Shown here: positions 10,579-18,972 of the stretch, piece after piece | Numbering within the stretch: position 1 is the first letter of the stretch | How the letters are laid out: each line of letters opens with the position of its first letter | Assembly (NCBI RefSeq): GCF_900109955.1 | Contig: NZ_FOJB01000001.1 | Span: 1,302,001 to 1,366,000, forward strand | Source: Aliiroseovarius sediminilitoris | GTDB lineage: Bacteria; Pseudomonadota; Alphaproteobacteria; Rhodobacterales; Rhodobacteraceae | Reading direction: 5' to 3' | DNA: 64,000 nucleotides | Position numbers and translations under genes: made by a program | Notes under the pieces: generated by a model | Told to the model about the DNA's origin: nothing | The model's database searches: none | Seen by the model: the letters and a program-made list of their open reading frames with translations, nothing else

Positions 10579-11748
10579 TCAGATCACGACCACATCCAGC
10601 GGCGGGAACCCGTTGAAGCACACGCTGGAATAGGTCGAGGTATAGGCACCGGTGTTGCGGATCAACACTCGATCCCCCGCTTTCAGGGTCATCGGCAGAT
10701 GAACCGGGCGCTTTTCATAGAGCACGTCTGCGCTGTCGCAGCTTGGCCCGGCCATGACGCATGGCCCCATCGGCTCGCCATCGCGCGGGGTTTCGAACTG
10801 ATAGCGGATCGCCTCGCCTTCGGTTTCGGCAAGGCCCGAGAACCGCCCGATGTCGAGATACACCCAACGGTGCATGTCACGGTCGGATTTGCGGCTGACC
10901 AGCATGACTTCGGCCACGATCACGCCAGCCTCGGCCACCATACCGCGCCCCGGCTCGGCCATCACCTGCACCTTGTCGCCAAAGCGCTCGGTCACAAGGT
11001 CGATAACCTGACGGGCATAGATTTCGGGCGCGTCAATCGCTTCGCCATAGAAGGCTGGGAAGCCACCGCCGATGTTCAGAACGGACACGGCATGGCCCGC
11101 TGCGTGGGCTGCACGCCAGATCTCGGCCATCACGTTCAGCATCGGCACCCACATCTTGGCGCGGCGGGTCTGTGATCCGACATGGAACGAGAATCCGACG
11201 GGGTTTAGCCCAAGTTCTTTGGCATAGCCCAGAAGCGCCATGGCGGTGTCGCGGTCACAGCCAAATTTGCGCGTCAGCGGCCAGTCGGCCTGGGAAGCTT
11301 CGACGATCAGACGAATATAGACCGACGCGCCCGGTGCGTTCTCAGCGATCTTCTCAAGCTCCTCCTGCGCGTCTGCGGCGAACAGGGTGATGCCTTGCTG
11401 GTGTGCCCACGCGACATCCGATGCCCGTTTGACTGTGTTTCCGAAGGAAATATCCTGCGGCCGCGCACCTTCTTCAAGGCATAGCGAAATCTCACCTTTC
11501 GAGGCGGCGTCGAAATGGCTGCCAAGTTCGACAAGACGGGCAATGATTTCGCGCGCCGGGTTTGCTTTCACGGCATAATGGATACGGGCGTGGCCCAGAC
11601 CGGATTGCAGCGCGTTGTATTGTTGTTCGACCCGGTCGAGGTCCATGACCAATGTGGGACGGTCAAATTGCTGGCTGGCGACAAAAGCGTCCAGTCGGGA
11701 CGGGACAGCAACAGGGGAAGGCGCACCAGCGCCAACGAAATGCATCAT
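10579..11748 (-). CDS. Ornithine (or lysine/ornithine) decarboxylase, fold type III
   Basis: PLP-dependent decarboxylase of the eukaryotic-like alanine-racemase fold, 389 residues. It makes putrescine from ornithine, and in some members cadaverine from lysine. The PLP lysine is Lys61 in HYAVKANP; the phosphate-binding glycine loop is LNIGGGFPAFYG; the catalytic cysteine is Cys337 in AGPSCDSAD; AEPGRGMVAEAG is also typical. The frame is open upstream to 11979, but the ATG at 11748 has GGAG six bases upstream and gives the family length. Alternatives are ATG 11754 and 11745. A leader of more than 200 bases precedes it. Confidence 0.92.
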   Translation of the reverse strand: MMHFVGAGAPSPVAVPSRLDAFVASQQFDRPTLVMDLDRVEQQYNALQSGLGHARIHYAVKANPAREIIARLVELGSHFDAASKGEISLCLEEGARPQDISFGNTVKRASDVAWAHQQGITLFAADAQEELEKIAENAPGASVYIRLIVEASQADWPLTRKFGCDRDTAMALLGYAKELGLNPVGFSFHVGSQTRRAKMWVPMLNVMAEIWRAAHAAGHAVSVLNIGGGFPAFYGEAIDAPEIYARQVIDLVTERFGDKVQVMAEPGRGMVAEAGVIVAEVMLVSRKSDRDMHRWVYLDIGRFSGLAETEGEAIRYQFETPRDGEPMGPCVMAGPSCDSADVLYEKRPVHLPMTLKAGDRVLIRNTGAYTSTYSSVCFNGFPPLDVVVI

Positions 11749-12083
11749 GGTCATCTCCAAAAGACCCGGCCATAACGAAAATCGTCGAAGACCGCTCAGT
11801 TCCAAGGGAGACGTTACCGTCGCTACGTAAACACGTGGGCGTAGATGCTTCCGGCCAGAGGCGCGTGCGTTGGCGTCTATGTCGCGCAAATGTCCTGAAA
11901 AAAGATTCGATGCAAGACCAAAAAATCGCGGCACGAGATTTTTTTTGCCACCCGGCGCAACAGCGTGTCCGGGCGACACAGGTTCTGCCAGACAATCCGT
12001 GGTTCGAGCCGTATCTTTGGACCTGTCGCCTTGAGCTAGCGGCCGCTCTGCGTCACTCTGCTGTTGATTGGAAGGAGGCTTTC
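11749..12083. promoter_or_regulatory. Divergent intergenic region with candidate decarboxylase leader
   Basis: About 335 bases separate the divergent decarboxylase and MOSC genes. On the minus strand, the presumed decarboxylase leader holds an inverted repeat AAAAAATC/GATTTTTT (11920-11927 with 11937-11944, nine-base loop) that ends in T runs on both strands. Next to it is a CCCGG/CCGGG stem (about 11951-11973). Alphaproteobacterial ornithine decarboxylase genes often carry a structured leader, the speF RNA; I can see structure here but cannot confirm a match. An in-frame open stretch to 11979 shows no recognisable protein features. Confidence 0.45.
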
Positions 12084-12668
12084 ATGCCCGCGCTTATCCC
12101 AACAGACTACCACGGTCAGATTACATGGCTGGGAAAGACCATCGACCGGGACCAGACATTGGCATCGGTCGCCTGCGATGCGGTCCAGCTCACCTATGCG
12201 GGTGTAACGGGCGAGGCGCGGTCTGGCCTGACGCGCAAGTCATGCGCCAGGATGCGCGCGCAATATCCGGTGAACACCGAAATTCGGAATGTCCGCCAAT
12301 TGTCGATCCTCTGCGCAGAGGAGCTCGCGTTGATTGCACAAGCGATGGAGATCGACGAGATAAACCCCGAATGGCTGGGCGCGTCCATGATCATTTCCGG
12401 TCTGCCGGACTTCACCCATACCCCGCCGTCTTCCCGTCTTGTCGCGGAAAACGGCACCTCGCTGACCATCGATATGGAAAACAGGCCCTGCAATTTCCCG
12501 GGTCAGGAGATCGAGCGCCATCTGCCGGGAAAAGGGCACGCCTTCAAGGCGGCAGCAGCGGATCGTCGCGGCGTCACGGCCTGGGTCGAGCGCGAAGGCG
12601 ATCTTCGCACAGGCGATGCATTGCGTCTTCACGTCCCATTCCAACGCACATGGCAACCTGACCGTTAA
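12084..12668 (+). CDS. MOSC domain protein
   Basis: A stand-alone MOSC (molybdenum cofactor sulfurase C-terminal-like) protein of 194 residues. The conserved cysteine is Cys136 in the segment MENRPCNFPGQEIE, and the C-terminal GDLRTGDALRLHVP matches the MOSC barrel end. Such proteins are thought to handle sulfur or molybdenum-cofactor ligands, as in YiiM and mARC relatives; the substrate is unknown here. The ATG at 12084 follows GAAGGAGGC, an excellent ribosome site. The open frame beginning at 11652 is rejected because it runs into the opposite gene. Confidence 0.82.
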   Translation: MPALIPTDYHGQITWLGKTIDRDQTLASVACDAVQLTYAGVTGEARSGLTRKSCARMRAQYPVNTEIRNVRQLSILCAEELALIAQAMEIDEINPEWLGASMIISGLPDFTHTPPSSRLVAENGTSLTIDMENRPCNFPGQEIERHLPGKGHAFKAAAADRRGVTAWVEREGDLRTGDALRLHVPFQRTWQPDR

Positions 12669-12881
12669 GCCGTGCCGTTGAAGAAAGAGTGTCGCTGTCG
12701 AGATCTGGCTGCCCGATTGAAAACGACGAACTGGATTTCGACGAATTCCACGGCAAACATGTCGGATTCCACCCTATGAGATGATATCGGGGCAGATAAG
12801 TATCGGGAAGAAAAATGGTCGCAGGATCAACAGGGCTGCGATCTGACCTGAACAACAGCGCACGAATCTGAAGGATCTGCC

Positions 12882-14558
12882 ATGAGCTATAAATCCGACA
12901 TCGAAATTGCCCGCGAAGCCAAGAAACGCCCGATTCAGGAAATCGGCGACAAATTGGGCATTCCGACCGAACACTTGCTGCCCTTTGGCCATGACAAGGC
13001 GAAGGTCAGTCAGAATTTCATCAATTCAGTTCAGTCCAACGATGATGGCAAGCTGATCCTTGTGACCGCGATCAACCCAACACCGGCCGGTGAGGGTAAG
13101 ACAACCACCACCGTGGGTCTGGGCGATGGTCTGAACCGCATCGGCAAGAAAGCGATGGTCTGCATTCGCGAAGCGTCGCTTGGGCCGAACTTCGGCATGA
13201 AGGGCGGGGCTGCGGGTGGCGGTTACGCGCAGATCGTGCCGATGGAGGATATGAACCTGCACTTCACCGGCGACTTCCACGCCATCACCTCGGCCCATTC
13301 GCTGCTGTCGGCGATGATCGACAACCACATCTATTGGGGCAATGAGCTTCAGATTGATGAACGCCGCGTGGCCTGGCGCCGTGTGGTCGACATGAACGAC
13401 CGCGCGCTGCGCGATATCGTGTGTTCGCTGGGCGGCGTCTCGAACGGTTTTCCACGTCAGACCGGATACGACATCACCGTCGCTTCGGAAGTGATGGCAA
13501 TCCTGTGTCTGTCGAACAATCTTGAAGATCTGCAAAGACGTCTGGGCGATATCATCGTGGCTTATACGCGCGAACGCACGCCGATCTATTGCCGCGATAT
13601 TGGTGCCGATGGCGCGATGACTGTGCTGCTCAAGGACGCGATGCAACCCAATCTGGTGCAGACGCTGGAGAACAACCCCGCCTTCGTGCATGGTGGCCCT
13701 TTCGCCAACATCGCGCATGGCTGTAACTCGGTCATCGCGACGAAAACCGCGATGAAACTGGTGGATTATGTCGTGACCGAAGCCGGTTTCGGCGCCGATC
13801 TGGGTGCCGAGAAGTTCATGAACATCAAGTGTCGTAAAGCAGGCATCGCCCCCAGCGTTGTGGTTCTGGTTGCCACCGTGCGCGCGATGAAGATGAACGG
13901 CGGCGTGGCCAAGGCCGATCTGGGCGAAGAAAACGTCTCAGCGGTCGAGGCAGGGTGCCCCAACCTTGGCCGTCACATCGAGAACCTGAAATCTTTCGGC
14001 GTGCCGGTTGTCGTCGCGATCAACCACTTTGTCACAGATACGGATGCAGAAGTGCAGGCGGTGAAGGATTATGTCGGCGAACACGGTTCGGAAGCCATCG
14101 TCTCACGCCATTGGGAACTTGGTTCGGAAGGGTCCGAGGCGCTGGCCCGCCGCGTGGCCGAAGTGGCCGATGCGGATGTGGCCAGCTTTGCGCCGATCTA
14201 TCCAGACGAAATGCCCTTGTTCGAAAAGATCGAAACGATCGCCAAACGGATCTATCGCGCCGATGAAGTTCTGGCTGACAAGAAAATTCGTCAGCAATTA
14301 CGCGATTGGGAAGAGGCCGGGTATGGCAACCTGCCGGTCTGCATGGCGAAAACGCAATACAGCTTCTCGACCGATCCCAACCTGCGCGGCGCGCCCACTG
14401 GCCATTCGGTGCCGGTGCGCGAGGTGCGTCTGTCTGCGGGCGCCGGCTTCATCGTCGTCGTGTGCGGCGAGATCATGACCATGCCCGGCCTGCCGCGCCA
14501 ACCCGCCGCGCTGACCATCGGGTTGAACGCTGACGGCGAAATCGAGGGGCTGTTCTGA
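12882..14558 (+). CDS. fhs: Formate-tetrahydrofolate ligase
   Basis: Makes 10-formyl-tetrahydrofolate from formate, ATP and tetrahydrofolate. Length is 558 residues, as expected. The nucleotide-binding motif [10 protein letters not shown] is at about 67-76, followed by [19 protein letters not shown] and the substrate-region segments [30 protein letters not shown] precedes the ATG. folD follows about 100 bases downstream, so this pair supplies or oxidises one-carbon units in the cytosol; in marine roseobacters it commonly serves oxidation of C1 groups from methylated compounds (context inference). Confidence 0.97.
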   Translation: MSYKSDIEIAREAKKRPIQEIGDKLGIPTEHLLPFGHDKAKVSQNFINSVQSNDDGKLILVTAINPTPAGEGKTTTTVGLGDGLNRIGKKAMVCIREASLGPNFGMKGGAAGGGYAQIVPMEDMNLHFTGDFHAITSAHSLLSAMIDNHIYWGNELQIDERRVAWRRVVDMNDRALRDIVCSLGGVSNGFPRQTGYDITVASEVMAILCLSNNLEDLQRRLGDIIVAYTRERTPIYCRDIGADGAMTVLLKDAMQPNLVQTLENNPAFVHGGPFANIAHGCNSVIATKTAMKLVDYVVTEAGFGADLGAEKFMNIKCRKAGIAPSVVVLVATVRAMKMNGGVAKADLGEENVSAVEAGCPNLGRHIENLKSFGVPVVVAINHFVTDTDAEVQAVKDYVGEHGSEAIVSRHWELGSEGSEALARRVAEVADADVASFAPIYPDEMPLFEKIETIAKRIYRADEVLADKKIRQQLRDWEEAGYGNLPVCMAKTQYSFSTDPNLRGAPTGHSVPVREVRLSAGAGFIVVVCGEIMTMPGLPRQPAALTIGLNADGEIEGLF

Positions 14559-14659
14559 TCAAGGAAGCGGCGCGGCGCGGGGCTTGCCTGTTGCTGCGCC
14601 CCGACCTGTTCTGATACCGGTCTGCCAAAGACCAAATTACACCACAAAAGGAGAGGGCG

Positions 14660-15562
14660 ATGTCAGCTCAGATCATTGACGGCAAGGCTTTTGCTGCAAC
14701 CGTGCGCGAAAAGGTCGCTGCCCATGTGACGCGTATCAAAGACGAAAATGGCATCACGCCCGGTCTGGCTGTCGTTTTGGTGGGTGAAGACCCCGCCAGC
14801 CAGGTCTATGTCCGCTCGAAAGGCAAGCAGACCATCGAAGTCGGCATGAACAGCTACGAGCACAAGCTGGATGCAGACACGTCCGAGGCAACATTGCTGG
14901 CCCTGATCGACAAGCTGAACAATGACCCGGAAGTGCATGGTATCCTTGTGCAATTGCCACTACCTGGCCACCTGAACGAAGACCTTGTGATCAATTCGAT
15001 AGATCCAGCCAAAGATGTGGACGGGTTCCATATTTCAAATGTCGGGCTGTTGGGGACGGGTCAGAAATCCATGGTGCCTTGCACGCCGCTGGGCTGTCTG
15101 ATGATGCTGCGCGGCCACCTGGGGTCGCTGTCCGGGTTGGACGCGGTGGTGATCGGTCGCTCGAACATCGTCGGCAAGCCCATGGCCCAACTGCTGCTGG
15201 GCGACAGCTGCACCGTGACCATCGCGCATAGCCGCACCAAAGATTTGCCGGACGTGGTGCGTCGCGCCGATATCGTGGTGGCCGCCGTCGGGCGTGCCGA
15301 GATGGTTCCGGGCGATTGGATCAAACCCGGTGCCACCGTGATCGACGTGGGCATCAACCGCATCGACGCGCCCGAAAAGGGAGAGGGTAAGACCCGGCTG
15401 GTGGGCGATGTACATTTTGACAGCGCCGCCAAAGTAGCCGGTGCCATAACGCCGGTGCCGGGCGGGGTTGGCCCGATGACGATTGCCTGCCTTCTGGCCA
15501 ACACGTTGACAGCCTGTTGTCGGGCCAATGGACTGGTTGAGCCTGAGGGTTTGACCGCCTGA
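14660..15562 (+). CDS. folD: FolD, methylene-THF dehydrogenase/cyclohydrolase
   Basis: Bifunctional enzyme, 300 residues, that interconverts 5,10-methylene-, methenyl- and 10-formyl-tetrahydrofolate with NADP. The catalytic Tyr50/Lys54 pair lies in [16 protein letters not shown]. The signature PLPGHLNE and the NADP-site segments [16 protein letters not shown] and [17 protein letters not shown] are intact. AAAGGAGAGGG precedes the ATG. It follows fhs on the same strand, and the two products act in sequence. Confidence 0.97.
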   Translation: MSAQIIDGKAFAATVREKVAAHVTRIKDENGITPGLAVVLVGEDPASQVYVRSKGKQTIEVGMNSYEHKLDADTSEATLLALIDKLNNDPEVHGILVQLPLPGHLNEDLVINSIDPAKDVDGFHISNVGLLGTGQKSMVPCTPLGCLMMLRGHLGSLSGLDAVVIGRSNIVGKPMAQLLLGDSCTVTIAHSRTKDLPDVVRRADIVVAAVGRAEMVPGDWIKPGATVIDVGINRIDAPEKGEGKTRLVGDVHFDSAAKVAGAITPVPGGVGPMTIACLLANTLTACCRANGLVEPEGLTA

Positions 15563-15587
15563 GGCGGAGGTTATTCACAGCATCTTG

Positions 15588-15613
15588 GGGGCGGGTTCTG
15601 ATCTGCCCCTTTC
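15588..15613 (+). terminator. Weak candidate terminator after folD
   Basis: GGGGC (15588-15592) can pair with GCCCC (15605-15609) across a 12-base loop, followed by TTTCT. The stem is short, so this is tentative. The rest of 15563-15805 is AT-richer sequence that probably holds the promoter of the next gene; no clear -35/-10 pair stood out. Confidence 0.3.
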
Positions 15614-15805
15614 TACATGCGCAGACCCGTGTGTTGCAGACTTGGCACTCTATTTTCGCAGCCCAATAAAATCGATTCGCACTAGCAAATATTCTGTTAA
15701 CCTTTTCAGCGCTAACGCGACGCCAAAAGTCGCGGGCAATTGAGCAGTTCATCGTGGCCAACGCGTCACGAAAACAGGGCGTCAAAAGAGCGCCGCAGGT
15801 AGAGC

Positions 15806-16858
15806 ATGTCTATTTCCATATACGGGGCATTTCGCTCCGACACGACGATGTCCAACGATACGGCGACCTATGCCACGATCGGGTCACGGTTCCGGATCAG
15901 TTCCTACAGCAAAATCTCCATCTCGGATGGGGCTGATGGCACGATCATTTCAGGCGATAACGTCATCAATGAATCCCCCAACGATCCAAGCCAGACGTAT
16001 AACGGAGAAGTCTTCATCTGGGATTACACGATCCAGGTGACAGACGGGTCAAACATCTATGAAGTCGGGGTCATGGATTGGGATGCGAACGGCAACGGCT
16101 CGTTCCAGTGGCCCGGTGCTGAACAGGGCTACTTCATCGCTTTTCTGAATGGTGATATTCCGCCGTTGAACACAAACCTGCGGGTCGTCGCGGTCACGGA
16201 TAACGGCCCGTCGATCCCTGCCAGTTCTGTGGTGCCCTGTTTTGTCGTTGGCACGATGATCGACACACCGCATGGTCCCCGCCAGATCGAGACACTTGGT
16301 GTCGGCGACGAGGTGTTGACGCTGGACAATGGGCCGCAGAAAATTCGCTGGATCGGCAAGCGTGAACTCAGCCTTCGGGAGCTTTTGAAGAAACCCAAGC
16401 TGACACCGATCCGCATCACCGCAGGTGCATTGGGGGCCAACTTGCCCTTGCGCGATCTCTGCGTGTCACCACAGCACCGTGTGCTGGTCCGTTCACCCAT
16501 TGCGAAACGGATGTTTGGCGGGGAAGAGGCATTGATCCCGGCCCATAAGCTGATCGAAATCCCCGGCATCTTTATCGACACGGTGGATGCGCCGGTCACA
16601 TATATGCATATGCTTTTCGACAGCCACGAGATCGTGTTGTCGGAAGGGGCACCGACAGAAAGCCTGTTTACCGGCAAGGAGGCCCTGAAAAGCGTGGGCG
16701 ATGCAGCCTATGACGAGATTATGACCTTGTTTCCCGAACTGGCAGCGGCGGATTATGTGCCCAGAATGGCGCGGTTCTGTCCGCCCAAGGGCAAGCATAT
16801 GAAAACGCTCGTGCGCCGTCATGTCAGCAATCAAAAGCCGCTTCTGGCGATGCAGTAA
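15806..16858 (+). CDS. Hint (hedgehog/intein) domain protein, copy 1
   Basis: Protein of 350 residues. The first 140 residues form a Gly/Asn/Asp-rich, beta-rich region without signal peptide. A Hint_2-type self-processing domain begins at Cys145 (VPCFVVGTMIDTPHGPRQIE) and includes the GDEVLTLDNGPQKIRWIG segment and the conserved SPQHRVLV with His224. In characterised Hint domains the first Cys carries out an N-S acyl shift and the His assists cleavage. The function in roseobacters, where such proteins are common, is not established. A second member lies at 41567-42583. The start has AGGTAGAGC upstream. Confidence 0.8.
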   Translation: MSISIYGAFRSDTTMSNDTATYATIGSRFRISSYSKISISDGADGTIISGDNVINESPNDPSQTYNGEVFIWDYTIQVTDGSNIYEVGVMDWDANGNGSFQWPGAEQGYFIAFLNGDIPPLNTNLRVVAVTDNGPSIPASSVVPCFVVGTMIDTPHGPRQIETLGVGDEVLTLDNGPQKIRWIGKRELSLRELLKKPKLTPIRITAGALGANLPLRDLCVSPQHRVLVRSPIAKRMFGGEEALIPAHKLIEIPGIFIDTVDAPVTYMHMLFDSHEIVLSEGAPTESLFTGKEALKSVGDAAYDEIMTLFPELAAADYVPRMARFCPPKGKHMKTLVRRHVSNQKPLLAMQ

Positions 16859-16882
16859 CCGCTCCGTGGCCTGTGGTTTGAC

Positions 16883-17677
16883 CTAATCAGTGAATTTAGG
16901 TGCGCGTTTTTGCATTCCGGCCACCACAGCTTCCATCTGATTGGGTTTGCCCATCAGCCCCTCCTGCACGCGGCTTTCCGCGATCAACGTGTCCTTGACC
17001 CCCGTCAGCTCCGTATCCCGGATCAGGGCCTTGGCGGCCCGGATGGCGTCGGGGGATTTCTGCGCAATCTCGGCGGCAAGCGCTTGCGCCCGCTTCAGTG
17101 GTGTATCTGACAGTTCCGTCACAAACCCCCAGTCCAGCGCCTGTTGAGCCTCGAATTGCTCGGCGGAATAGGTCAGCTTGCGGATCACATCGCCCCGTGC
17201 CAGCCGCCGCATCAGAACCATACCGCCCATGTCGGGAATGATGCCCCAGCGGCCTTCCATGATGGAAAAGCGCGTATCGGGCGCGGCGATGCGCAGGTCG
17301 GCGCCCAGCATGATCTGGAACGCGCCGCCAAAGGCATAGCCATGCACAGCGGCGATCACCGGTTGTGGCATCTCGGCCCAGACCATGGAGGCGGCTTGAA
17401 ACAGGTTTGAATTGCCATGCGTGCGCTCAAGGAACACGTCGCCCTGCATCGCGAACTGCGCGATTTCGGGCATTGCAGCCAGATCAAGCCCGGCCGAAAA
17501 GGCAGGCCCGTCGCCTGCCAGCACCACGGCGCGGATATCCTTGCGCGCGGCAAGGATTTCGCCAGCCTCCACGATGGCGCGGATCATCGCAAGGTCCAAC
17601 GCATTGCGCTTGTCGGCCCGTGTCAACGTGACCGTGGCGACTTGGTTTTCTTCCGTGATGCGAACGCGGTCTGACAT
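16883..17677 (-). CDS. Crotonase (enoyl-CoA hydratase/isomerase family)
   Basis: A 264-residue crotonase. The oxyanion-hole segments are FSAGLDLAAMP and YAFGGAFQIMLGADLRIA. At the place of the first hydratase glutamate (rat Glu144) there is Gln, in GGAFQIM. The second is kept as Glu in FSIMEGRWGIIPDMGG, and the Asp eight residues after it matches the dienoyl-CoA isomerase pattern. The exact reaction is therefore uncertain: isomerase or atypical hydratase. CAGGAGAGCC precedes the ATG at 17677; the longer open frame to 18211 overlaps the thioesterase gene and is rejected. Thioesterase lies just upstream. Confidence 0.88.
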   Translation of the reverse strand: MSDRVRITEENQVATVTLTRADKRNALDLAMIRAIVEAGEILAARKDIRAVVLAGDGPAFSAGLDLAAMPEIAQFAMQGDVFLERTHGNSNLFQAASMVWAEMPQPVIAAVHGYAFGGAFQIMLGADLRIAAPDTRFSIMEGRWGIIPDMGGMVLMRRLARGDVIRKLTYSAEQFEAQQALDWGFVTELSDTPLKRAQALAAEIAQKSPDAIRAAKALIRDTELTGVKDTLIAESRVQEGLMGKPNQMEAVVAGMQKRAPKFTD

Positions 17678-17736
17678 TTGGCTCTCCTGTTTCGGGTTGG
17701 AAAGAATGTGCAGTTTTGCCACGTGAAGGCCAACCG

Positions 17737-18180
17737 TCACGTTGCGGCAGGTCGGATCGGAACCGGCACCATGGTGCCCAAAAGCCGGGCGATCAGCGTG
17801 CGCTGGCCGTCCTGTTCGGCCCAGACATCGGCTTCGACAGGTATCAGCCGGCGGCCCGTTCGCAGCACGCGCCCCTCGGCGATCAGCCGATCGCCCGAAG
17901 CAGGGGCCAGCAAGTTGATCTTGATCTCGGAGGTCAGGACTTCGTGTCCCTCGGGCATGACAGACAACGCGGCATAGCCCGCAGCGGTGTCGCCCAGCCC
18001 GAAGGTCAGCGCGGCATGACCATACCCGTGGTGTTGGCGCATATTGTCCGGGATTGGCGCGCTGATCTGGCACGACCCGTGCGCCAAATCGGTCATTTCC
18101 GCCCCGATCAACGTCATCAGACTCTGCGCTGCAAAGCTTTGCCGGGCTTTGGCAATGGTGTCTGGGGAAAGCTCTGTCAT
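17737..18180 (-). CDS. PaaI-type hotdog thioesterase
   Basis: A 147-residue hotdog-fold protein. The segment RQHHGYGHAALTFGLGDTAAGYAAL has the HGG/hydrophobic-helix layout of PaaI/YigI thioesterases that hydrolyse acyl-CoA. Asp in GDTAAG is a candidate catalytic residue. The ATG at 18180 follows GAGAGGACGCC. It stands directly upstream of the crotonase on the same strand (59 bases apart), so the two probably act together on acyl-CoA intermediates. The substrate is unknown. Confidence 0.85.
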   Translation of the reverse strand: MTELSPDTIAKARQSFAAQSLMTLIGAEMTDLAHGSCQISAPIPDNMRQHHGYGHAALTFGLGDTAAGYAALSVMPEGHEVLTSEIKINLLAPASGDRLIAEGRVLRTGRRLIPVEADVWAEQDGQRTLIARLLGTMVPVPIRPAAT

Positions 18181-18253
18181 GTGGCGTCCTCTCGTTGGGA
18201 AAGGGTAGCACATTTGCCGACCACGCAATGAAAACGCCACGTCACAAGCGGGG

Positions 18254-18916
18254 TCAGCGCGGCATCGGGATGGGTTGTGGTGGCTCGCCCAGCAGGACAG
18301 CGATCGCTTCGCGTCGCATCAAACGCGACAAAACCGAATTGTCCGTGCGCAGCCCGCCAGTATAAGTGCCATAGGACGGCATGATCACCCGATCCCCATC
18401 GAAGAGCATGCAGCGCCGACTGACTGTGCGACCTTTGAAATGAAGCTGCGCTTTGGGGTGGAAATGCCCGGTGATCTCGCCTGACGCGCCGACCCGCGCG
18501 ATATGGCGGAAGTGCAGCGGGGGTTGCAAAAGCTCTGCCAGATGGGTGCCGGCAAACTCGATCGGGCCGGGGTCGTGGTTGCCCTCGATCCAGACCCAGC
18601 GGCGGCCAGCCATCAGGCGGGTCAGCCACAAGGCTTCATCCTCGGGCAGGTTTGCCGACGCCTCAAGATCATCAAAACTGTCGCCCAGACAGACAATGGT
18701 GCGCGCACCCGTCGCTTCGATGTCGGTTTCCAATTTGTGCAGAGTGTCACGGGTTTCATAGGGCGGCAGGATTGCACCACCGCTGCGCGCCATCCGTTCG
18801 GATTTGCCCAAATGAAGGTCCGAGACACACAGGATTTTTACCTCGGGCCACCAAAGCGCACCCGATGACAACAAGGTCAGCTTCACCCCCGTGAAAATAA
18901 ACTCGTACCCCTTCAT
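18254..18916 (-). CDS. pdeM: PdeM-like metallophosphoesterase of the ligase-associated repair set
   Basis: A 220-residue calcineurin-type phosphoesterase. Metal ligands are visible in VSDLHLGK (Asp33, His35), LGDSFDD, GNHDPGP and TGHFHPK. The family is named 'ligase-associated DNA damage response endonuclease PdeM' because it usually lies with an Lhr-like helicase, an exonuclease and an ATP-dependent ligase. Here the helicase is directly upstream (56 bases). ATG at 18916 with GGAAG six bases upstream is chosen over the TTG at 18928. No ligase or exonuclease partner lies in the window. Confidence 0.88.
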   Translation of the reverse strand: MKGYEFIFTGVKLTLLSSGALWWPEVKILCVSDLHLGKSERMARSGGAILPPYETRDTLHKLETDIEATGARTIVCLGDSFDDLEASANLPEDEALWLTRLMAGRRWVWIEGNHDPGPIEFAGTHLAELLQPPLHFRHIARVGASGEITGHFHPKAQLHFKGRTVSRRCMLFDGDRVIMPSYGTYTGGLRTDNSVLSRLMRREAIAVLLGEPPQPIPMPR

Positions 18917-18972
18917 ATAATCTTCCAAGTCGATTTTCGGCGCTATTGCAAGATTTTACTGCGGTTTCGGGG

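Noticed and set aside
11755-11979. N-terminal extension of the ornithine decarboxylase
   Set aside because: The frame is open for 75 or more codons upstream but has no homology-like features, and the ATG at 11748 has the ribosome site and normal family length.
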